DNA of 64,000 nt, from NCBI RefSeq assembly GCF_000003815.2, contig NC_049979.1, positions 28,516,249 to 28,580,248 of the forward strand, in the 5' to 3' direction. Each line of letters begins with the position of its first letter. Positions within the stretch are counted from its first letter, which is position 1. Source of the DNA: Branchiostoma floridae (taxonomy: Eukaryota > Chordata > Leptocardii > Amphioxiformes > Branchiostomatidae). This document shows positions 41,684 to 51,600 of this stretch, in pieces. The notes below the pieces were generated by a model. It did no database searches. It saw only the letters and a list, made by a program, of their open reading frames with translations, and was not told the DNA's origin. The position numbers and the translations under genes were made by a program.

Positions 41684-42139
41684 CCGGCGTCGCTCGTGTG
41701 TCAAGTACATATAACTCGGACGACACACATTAAAAGTTTGTTAGGGCATTTGTGTATACGAAACGTCTGTTGTTGGACGATAATTTGAAATGTTTGTTCA
41801 AGGTATACTTCGAATGTGTATCTAAAGTCATTCGGCCATACGCAAATCCGTCATTGCTGCAGTTTCTTGTGCACCCTGCTTGGTATCTCCGTTTAACAGC
41901 TGGAGACGACTAATTGAATTGTCGGATTTACAGGTACACGAATTCTTTCCAGTCGGTTGGAACGTGTCCTAATAACAACATGGCGCGCAGAGATATGCTC
42001 CGAAAACATGTGGACATTCTGCACGAAGGGATAGGTGAGATAGAACGTGCCTGAAATAGTATAGTAGCTCCAACGTTGTCCCTTTAGCAAAAGCACGCAT
42101 TTTCTGACTTCATTTGGCTCTCCTCAAGCATAGATCCTC
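41684..42139. other. Intergenic, nothing recognised
   Basis: No gene signal. Confidence 0.4.
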
Positions 42140-42492
42140 CATTAAGAGTCCTACCCTAGGGACGACCCTAACTAAAACTATGTACTTATTTTCACCTAAA
42201 GCCGGGTTCACACGTGCGTATATATTAAAATCCGTATGAGGTCCGTATGGATGTGTAAGCCTCTATCAGGCTCCTTCGGTCACTGGCATGTTATCTGTCT
42301 GATATAATAAACTTTATTTGTCCCATTGTCTCCTATTTTTCCAGCGATGTGTGGAGTCTGTCAGAGATTAGAAATTCCATACGGATCTCATATGGACTTG
42401 AATACATACGCACGAGTACATCCGGCTTTAGATGAAAATGAGTACATACTTTCGGTTTGGGACGTCCCTAGGGTAGGACTCTTAATCATTAA
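42140..42492. mobile_element. MITE with arms of over 100 bp
   Basis: TTAAGAGTCCTACCCTAGGG is inverted as CCCTAGGGTAGGACTCTTAA. The arms also pair through TTCACCTAAAGCCGGGTTCA against ATCCGGCTTTAGATGAAAAT, and AATCCGTATGAGG against CATACGGATCTCAT. Confidence 0.75.
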
Positions 42493-42950
42493 TAAAGGTC
42501 CTGTGTTTGAGGAGATACACACCTCGAGCACGTTGAAATGACCCACCACTACCTCGAAAAGAGTAGTAGTCCTTCCCAGTCCATTGGTCGCAACATAGTG
42601 AGAAGTACATGGTCACAACTGGAGCAAATAACTGTAGTATTGGGGTCACTGGGCACAGTGTACAGGCTGAGTAGTCGGTCCACCCAATTAGAAAAACTAC
42701 AACAGCAGGCTAACAAACAGACGTAATGTATGATGTGAGATAGGAGTGCGTTATCAACAACGGCGACCAAGTCTGCTTTTTATAACTTTGTCAGTTTACA
42801 CTTTCACTTGTTCCAGCAGGTGGCGCTCTTGCGCGTGCTAAGTGAACGATTGTGTGGTCTGTTATTGGCCTTACGAAAGTCGCTATACTTTTGTTGTGTC
42901 AGATAAGATTTCTATGTGTTCCTACTACAAACAACATGCAAAATAGATAA
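42493..42950. other. Intergenic, nothing recognised
   Basis: 42505-42545 resembles the tail of the SINE at 38335. Confidence 0.4.
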
Positions 42951-43074
42951 GGCCATGTTGATTTGATTTTATGGATGACACCCAGCCCTCTGGGAACCCT
43001 TTTCTTTACTTTTGGTAATGGCCGATAATTGATGCGCGCGTGGATATCGTCCATATAATTCAATCAACATGGCC
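42951..43074. mobile_element. Short MITE, family 1 ends
   Basis: GGCCATGTTGATTTGATTTT on the left faces TCCATATAATTCAATCAACA with TGGCC on the right, with only about 60 bp between. It is a minimal version of the 864-1244 element. Confidence 0.7.
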
Positions 43075-43928
43075 TAACCTGTGGACGGAGAAAAAGGTGA
43101 CAGGGAGGAACAATACCGCTAGAGGTCGCCACTAAGTAGGGTAGATCGCGAGGCAGTCTGAAGTGAACGGACCGCTGGTCATTCAGATCACCGTCAACTC
43201 AACACAACAATACTGACTTCATGCATGGTTTAGGACAGGATTGTAAATTGCGAAACAAGTACTCAGGCGAAGCGTCTCGTGTTAATTGCAGGTTGTGTAC
43301 AAACATGTTCTAAGTAAATCTAGATATGGAGGCATCTCAATTTCTACCAACTTGGCAACATTTTGAATTTAGAGCCCCCACTAAATGGGGAAAAACATAG
43401 AAAACCTATTTTGAGTGGGGTTTTCGTAAGGGGACGGGTAGGAAACTAAACATCGCAAACTTCGAGCGGAACTGGCTTTTATTCTATTGGATGGGGGAAG
43501 GGGTGGCGAAACTCCTTCCACGGCGAACTACCTTTATATGCAACCTCCCTTCCCATTCTATTAGTACGCAGAGAGTAAGACAACAGGCGTTTTGCGCCGT
43601 TGGACTCGGGCTTTGGGAAGAAGAATGCCCTTCCAAGGCAAACTCCATTTCCCTGCATTAAAGAACGGTAGCCAACTTTTGTCTGGAGTTGGTGGTTCAC
43701 TACAAATCACCCGGACGGAGGCCTGGCGAACTTCCGTTTCGTATCAGCCAAAACATGTAAATAATTGCCGACTCTTCGGTAGGAGGACAATATGAGAAGA
43801 ACAGAACAGAGAACTTTGAAACTAAGCCAACCAGCGCCTCAAAGCCTACAAAGGCTATGAACGACCCTCCCCTTAACCGAAACATTCCCTGGCCGTCTCC
43901 AAGAGGGCTTGTCCCGTGTACTACTCCC
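43075..43928. other. Intergenic, nothing recognised
   Basis: CTTCCACGGCGAACTAC, CTTCCAAGGCAAACTCC words suggest a small local duplication. No gene. Confidence 0.35.
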
Positions 43929-43935
43929 TTATAAG
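43929..43935 (+). promoter_or_regulatory. Possible TATA box of the BTBD17-like gene
   Basis: TTATAAG lies about 230 bp upstream of a strong splice donor at 44162 that could end a 5' untranslated exon. The start site would be near 43960. Position is the only support. Confidence 0.25.
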
Positions 43936-43959
43936 TTCTTCCAGCGCAGCGGATTGTGT

Positions 43960-44161
43960 TTATCTGTGGCCCAGCTGCGGAGTGGGTCAGCGGCCTTCGA
44001 AAATACGATCGGCATGTCAGCGGAGCTTCAGGCGCGGCGTGGTTGGTTTTAACGGTCGGTAGCGTTTGCAGGACTTCGGCAGTGGAATATTACGTTACAT
44101 TCTATGTAGCCGGGCGTCTAACTTTGCACTCAAGAAACTTATACTGGAATTCATATTCAAG
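43960..44161 (+). other. BTBD17: Possible 5' untranslated exon of the BTBD17-like gene
   Basis: It ends with TTCAAG|GTAAGT, a near-perfect donor. An acceptor CTTTTTTCCCAG ends at 45259, upstream of the ATG at 45353. The exon start is a guess from the TATA-like site. Confidence 0.3.
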
Positions 44162-45259
44162 GTAAGTCTGAATTCCTTCAGGGTTTGGTACTAAATGTAT
44201 CTGTTATCGAGTAAAAGATGCATCTTGTTGGGCACGCTATGCGACGGATGCTTAGGCGATGACAGCACAGTCTATATGGCTAAAAATGGACATGGAACAC
44301 GCCGGTAGAAACGTGCACAACCGCTGGCAATGCTCAAATGTCGCGAGCAGATATCAAGATCGTAACATTATTACACAACCCCAGCCAACACCCAAGGCTG
44401 CTGTGAAACGTTAGCTTTGAAACAAAATCTTTTGTTTATACTTTTGATAGACCGCTCGCTAGTATTACAAACAGCTACTGCTTGTGACGACGACACGACT
44501 TCTCGCGTGGAATTGCGAGATCTGTTTGACTTGGTGACAACACTCCAAGGAGTACGATAATGCAAATTCTTCTCTGAACAATAACGGTGATTCTTCTCTC
44601 AAAAACATTTGAAACTCTCAAAATATGACTGGAAATCTTTACAAAATACAAACCAAAAGAAGCGACTTAAAGAGAATGTGTCGTTTCAAAGTCAGTTTAA
44701 AAATAGCCGCTCGAGTCCTCCCATATGTGTGTTAAACGATGTGAGAGGTCGCCCATGGCATGTGACAGGGACATGGCAAACGGTTTAATAGCGTTGACGT
44801 TGAAGTTCCTTTTTGAATTCGGTTTATTTCAAATACATACTTATCCAAATAACGTTATACTCAAGTATACGTACATACTGTAACAACGTTGCAGCCAGCT
44901 ATACCATGATGTGAAACTGGCAGAATTAATTTAGTTTTAGCGTTAAAATGGCAACTTTAGCAAATACAACACAACATACTTTTTACAGTAACAGAAAAAA
45001 ATCTATAACATCATCCTAGCCTCACATGTATATGAATGCATTAAACAGCGATTCCAGTGAACGAATTAGTTTGAATTATTACAGAGAATATTGCAAATCA
45101 GATAATAAAGATTTTTTGTTGCAAAACAGACTGTGACAGTGTGAGAAATAAAAATGTAGTGGCGTCTCAATGACGGTTATCATATATAGTACAAAATAGT
45201 GACAAATAATTTGCTCTTAATGTCAGAATTATTGGTACGATTGTCTTCTTTTTTCCCAG
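44162..45259 (+). other. Likely first intron of the BTBD17-like gene
   Basis: AT-rich and without repeats I recognise. It is bounded by the signals given in the neighbouring entry. Confidence 0.3.
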
Positions 45260-45352
45260 TGTTGCTGGTAATGAAACCGGTCTGTGCTGGAAGACAACAG
45301 ACTATGTGAAGGAAGTTTCCATCTAAAACAAGTTGAAGTTTCAAAAATTGCC

Positions 45353-45655
45353 ATGGCGACGTCTGACTCCACCAGCCCGTCTACTGCTGAAGTCAACGGT
45401 ACGCAGTCTCGCCCTTCCACGGCCGCTGACTCCGCCATCTCCGAGACGTTTGACGATCAGGACGGTACCCTGTGTTACGGAGACGAACGTCAGGCCCTGA
45501 CGGACTACACCAAGTTTTTCAACAATCCCTCCATGAGTGACGTAAAGTTGCGAGTAGGTGACATCACATACCACGCCCACAAGATGGTTCTCATCAGGTC
45601 TAGTGACGTCTTTGATAGGATGTTGAGTGGCGAGTGGTCGGACTCCGCGAGAAAG
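45353..45655 (+). CDS. BTBD17: BTBD17-like exon 1: start and first half of BTB
   Basis: It holds 101 codons in phase 0 with donor AAAG|GTAAGT. The first 45 residues are Ser/Thr-rich and acidic, with no signal peptide. The BTB part follows from NNPSMSDVKLRV. Confidence 0.85.
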
Positions 45656-48600
45656 GTAAGTCAGGGTGGCGGGAAAATTTGTTGTGTACAGTACAAAAAA
45701 AAAGAGATTTTATACCACAGTAAGTTATCTATATACGGAAGTCTTGTCAGATTTTAAAAGCAGACGGAACGAGCTAGACAATGCAGGTATATACGCATAT
45801 ATTATCATCCAAGACGAACGTGCAAAACTTTTATAACATTATAATTTCTACTGGTATTATCCCTGTACACATTTCAGTAGCATCTACTGAACAAATAATA
45901 CCGAACACAGCGGCGATTTTTGTCCGCTGCTTTGTACTCGTACCTAAAAAGGCGAGTACTTTGTTCTATAAGTGGTGTTCACGCTGAACTTGCAATGATA
46001 TAATAAACATAATCCGTATAGTAGATTTGACATAGTTGTAGATAAATAACGTGACTAAATAATAGTTAGCAGTAACACAGTCGGTTTTCAAAACACCCCT
46101 CCTTTTCTTCTGTCCCGTGGTATACCCCACTTCCGTTTCCGTTTGCCATCCTTCCCGATCGCCTACATGAGTAAGACGGAACAGTAGTTTTCGCGGTCTT
46201 TTTTACTGGAAACATTTGTCTCTAGGCCGAGGCCGAAGACATGTACCTCGGGTCGTCCGCCACGTCCAGTGACGCCGAGACCCTCAAACCGACCGCCTCC
46301 GACCTGGACGCGGACGAAGAGATCGCTGCAATTCTAGCCATGTCGCCAGGGGGCGTTCTACTGACAGATTGTCCCACGGGAGGCGCCAGTAGTCCAGGAG
46401 AAAAGGTTTCGTTCGCAGTAACCCAAAAGTAGAAACAAAAAAGGACAAAGTGATCATCCATACGCAAAGATTTTTTCGTCGTTGCTCGACGTCTACGAAC
46501 TACTTGTGTCTTTCCGTGTAGTTCACCTTTATCCGCAGGGTAATCTATATCCGTTGTTTTCAAAACAAGGTATTTTCAAACTGCAGTATTTTGAAAACAT
46601 TGTATTTAGGAACCGCCCTTCTTATCCTTAAATACATGTACACGTTTTTTGTAAAGCGATGGATAAAGGTTACCCCGCGGATAAAGGTGAACTAACGTCA
46701 TCACTTATTCTTCTCAATCAATGTTCAATACAGTAGATCGAATAACATTTCCATAAACAAAAATTCGCCATCTTGTATCACTAACCCTTAAAGTATAGCA
46801 CTTCTAAAGTCTTGTCCCGCTTCTATAGCTCTTTTCACTTCCATGTGTTCATGACTTCTATTCTACTCACCTACTAGGCATCTGTCCATGCAGTACTACA
46901 GTAGTGGCTTGGTGTCACATCACAGATAGTTCATGTTTGTGTGTTTGTGCTGTATATTGTGATGCGCCAGGCTCTACCTGTGTTTGAAGCTGACGACAGC
47001 TACCAGGACACCTCTCTGTCCTCTATAGTGGACGAGCGGAGGTATACCTGCCTCTACCAGGTGCGAGAACCGCCTCACAGACACAGGACGTGCAGGGCAG
47101 ACGTCACAGTTGAGTTGCTCAAAGGAGGGATCAAATAGTCCCTAGCTACAGTGAAATCCTTGAAAATCCTCCTTTTCTTTTGAATTTTGTCAAAATGTGG
47201 ATACTTTGGGGGAATGCAGAAACAGGGAGGGCCGAAGCTTGTCATTTTTCTTGGAAATTCGCTCAGCTCAGCAAATGTCGAAAGGACAGATTTTAGTTGT
47301 TGGGTCCGGCGGATGTATACATGAGAAAACCTGGGGTCAAAGGTGAGATTTCTTAAGATAGAGCAAGTTTTTCTCGCGGATTTTGAGCAGGATAATCCTC
47401 TTGTTTTCTTCACTTTGGTTGAATGGAAAAAGGACCCTAGTGATATTCTGGTTTTTAAGAAAATCTAAGATTGAAATTCGGATTTAGAACTTTTATGAAA
47501 CCTTGTTTAAGTGTATTTTAACATGGTTTGCCATGGTCAGCCTTAACTGTGGTGTTTGCCCTATACCTTTTCTTAGTGAGGTCACACCAACATGCATTTC
47601 GCATACTATGAAATCATTTCAAATTTTTCGTCATTCAAGTCTTAGTTTTTGGAAGGGAAATTTATTTTGATTGTCATATGTTTTCTATACTAGCCCGAGG
47701 CAGAGGGTGGGCTTACAGAAGGGGCGGTGGGTGGCTGCGTTGAAGACGGGAAAGATATCAGAAAGGTCGGAAAATCCTTTAAGAATCCGTTTTGCATGTC
47801 TTTCCACATCTTGCTTTCTTCGCTAGTTCATCGCAGCTGTTTATTTGCTACAAGCTAACCATAGTTAGTTCAAACAGCATAACTGTCCCTATCAGGCCGT
47901 TATTTTGAATTTTGCAAAATGATTGACGTTTTAAAGAACGTAACTGTCCTTATAAGGCCGTTATTTTGAATTTTTGATTAAATGAGTGACGCACAGTGAC
48001 GTACCGTGGTGGTGAGAGAGGATTTTCTCTCTCATTATACAGGTATATCATTTTGTTGAAGAATCCAACTCGCAGGTGTTTTATGATTGTCAAGATGAAG
48101 TTAGCGGGGTTGACAACATGGCGGACATTCCTAGACAGAGGACAGAGAGGGGTCGGGCCGACGGAGCGCCTCCCGTTCCAGAGCGGAGGTCACGGCCAAT
48201 TAGAACCGTGCAGCCGGTCAATATGGCGCGCGGCAAAAGTGGCCCTGGCGAGATTTACTTCTGCGAGGTTGTAACAAGCTTATTTTTGTCTGTAGAATTG
48301 CCTGTCAGATCTAGTTTGTTGTATCTTGGTTCCCTCTTCGAGCTCGCATTTTGAAACTAAATGTTGCTTGAGTCATAACGCATGCGTGATCTACAGGATA
48401 CGGAAGTGACGTAATCAGGCTCATAAGTACTCGTACACGTAGCTCTTTCATACTTCCGACTACGCATGTGCAGCAACAAAAAATGTGGGTAATATGTCAA
48501 AGATGAAGGCCCCTAAGACATAAAGAAAGCACATCTGGACATTGTTATGAAAATAGAAAATGGCGACAGGATCAACACGAGAACTGTTTGCAAGTAAGGG

Positions 48601-51600
48601 GCCTTTACCTTTGACATATTACCCATAATTCCTGTCGCTGCACATGCGTACTTGGAAGTGTGAAAGCGCCTATTTTGCAAAGCAGTCTAGAATCGAAAAA
48701 CGTATTTTCGTTGATAGCTTAGACTTAGCAATGCCTACAAGACATCAATATTTTTGCAATAGTTTATAGAATTTTAAAAAAGGTGACAAGAATACAACAT
48801 TTTTCGAAATCAATAGGACAAGAAAGCCCTGGAGGAGCTGTGTTTTTCATGCGAAAGTTCGGACGATTCTGACGACGACTTCTCGGAATGTTCGTTCGAC
48901 AGTGCCATAGCGTCTTCCTCAACGTTTATCTTCGACGAAAGGAACCAGGTATTGACATTGAGCCCCCTTCCCCAATTTCCGAATCTAATTGTACTGTACA
49001 TTTTTTTATTTCTTTAAATTCTAGATATCATACAACAGTAATGCCAAGTTCAGCGTCAACACCACTTTTATTTTTTTATGAAATGAGTGCTTATAAAATG
49101 TCTACTATAAGGTTGATGGGTAGAGAGCACCAACCGAAGTCTCGTTTTGGTGCGTAAACCCAGTGACCCCAGGAAATTCAAAATGGCCGCCGTAATTGGC
49201 AAGATGTATTGTCCATGATTTCGGCGTTTAGAAAAGAAACCGTACAATTTCTGGACAGTAATTTTTCATAAATGTTTTCAAGGATAAATGTTTTATGTAT
49301 AACAATTGGATGAATTTCATATGTAAAGAATTTCCCCGTGAATAATTTTACCAGGTAGGAAAATCGTTGGATAACAAGTTTCTATATTCACAACCTAGAC
49401 TTAAATCATAGCCGCCCGTGACAAAGTGACTGTCACCTTCCTGACGGCATTTCTGACTGGTACTATACCACGCTGCAGCTAGGTGTCGCTGCTAACAATG
49501 TGGTACCAAACGTAAAGTATTGAGGAATGTGGCAGACGGTCACCGAAACGCCGGCTGTTATTCATGTTTTGCTTTGGAAAAAAAGAACCTAAAAAGCATT
49601 TAAATCTACATTTGCTTGTAGTCACGAGCACCGCTTGCGTCATCAATTCTTGTGCCACACCCATTCATCCAAAACTCTCAACCCATGTTAAAGTCTTTTG
49701 ATAATTATGATTTTATTGAGGGTATATTTCCTTGACGGTATCTTTCCAAAGCAAGCGTTTGTTTAGTCTTTATTTTTTACAATAATAGCGTAAACATGTT
49801 GGCATGTAACTAGTTCTGTTACAATGTGCTCAAAAGCATATGCATTTCTGATATCATCACTAATATTAGTCCATATTTGACGATATTTTTTATATTTCCC
49901 CATCAGGAGGTGGAGTTGATCGAGCCGTACGAGTGTATCGAGGTGTTCCCGCGCTTTCTGAAGTTCCTGTACGGATGTCACGTGGTGTTGAACAGAGAGA
50001 ACACCCTGCCTGTGCTGGTGTTGGCAGACAAGTACAACGTGGCCGACCTGAGGCAGGTCTGCATCAAGCACGCCGTCAAGCAGATCATTCCCAAACTGCA
50101 GCTCAAAGAGGTAACCTTTTTTTCTGTATCTGTATCTATATAGTCGGTATAACCGCCCTTCGGCGTAACACACCAGCTTAAAAGTTTTTCTCTGTCGAAC
50201 TCTGGGGCGTTAATGGTTGTGGTATTTTAAACAATCCTCAAATCCCAGCCTTCATATCAGTTTAGGTTTTGGCCCCCTATCGGTTTTCTTTCAACTGCAG
50301 GGGTGACTCTGTTTCAGACTTTGAAAGAAAAAGATCTCAAGAAGGGGATGGTGGATTGTCATGATGTTTGTTATGTAGATTTCTTAAGTGATGATTTGTA
50401 TAATCATATGCTAGTTATATACGTCAATGACTGATTTGTGAGGAAAGTTTAGAAATCCACTGCATTCCATGACAGAACTCTCAAATATGTGACATATGTA
50501 ACAGATATCGACAGTTATATCGATAGATATGAACTATTTAAATGAGGCCTAATTTGGAGACTTATGAAAACACTATGTTCTATAGTGGTAAAGGATTGGA
50601 ATTTCATTATTGGGTCACTTAAAAAATTAAGTAAATATAGACATTATTAGACATAACTTGCAAATGAGGAACCCATGTACATAATGTAGCAGGAATCGCT
50701 ACAACAGTCTTTTATGCTGAGATTAGACATTTATACTTGGAGCAGTTTATGTTGTGTCGATAGAATATATGATCAGCTGATATGATCAGCAATCCATATC
50801 ATGATATGACCTTGAAGGTAGTGTGGAGCAATCCATTAATTTCATTTTATTGCAGGTATTCCACGTGTGGTTCCAATACGCCACTAAATGCTACCACAAG
50901 GCCCTGATTGGCGCATGCGTGCAGTCCCTGGCAGGGCGCATGGATGACATCATGTCCTCTGACGAGTGGGAGCAGGAGTGGACCAACCTGGACCAGGAAC
51001 AGCTGGTGGAGTTCCTCTGCAGCTCGGATCTAAGGTACAGCGCTCCTAGCGATTTAGTTTGGACTTGCAGATCATAGTTCAGTGTTTCCGGTGCTGTAAA
51101 TTAATGTGTATGTATTTTGATGTATTTTGTTTTACCTCCATGAAAAATAGAAATATCATTTTTGGTGTGTCTGTGTGTCTCAATATGTGTACACTGAATG
51201 CCAAGTTAGATTTTGAGCCCTCTGGTGTTTTAGATTGGTACCGCAGGAGAACTTTTGTTTTTCGTATCTCTTGTGCTGTAAATGCTATGGTTTCGTTAGG
51301 TACTAAAGGACTTCCCGGCTGTTTGGGAGTACGTATACGTAACGCAGAGCATTACTTGCATCGACTTTGTATTTGTCCTGATAGAATTTTATTCTGGACT
51401 GTTTTTTCAGGATCAAGGACGAGTTTGAGCTGTTCCGGGCGGTAGAACGCTGGCTGAACGCGACTGGTCACCCCGAGCGGCGGGAGAACCTGGAGGTCCG
51501 GCTGAAGGTACTGCTGCAGCACATTCGCTTCCCGATGATGGCGCCCGAGCAACTGTGCGAGGTGGAGATGAGTAAACTGGTGCACCAGTTCCCACATCTG

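Noticed and set aside
48076-48354. Alternative frames over cassette exon D
   Set aside because: The in-phase frame (VYHFVEESNSQV...) is the only one bounded by splice sites that keeps the gene open.
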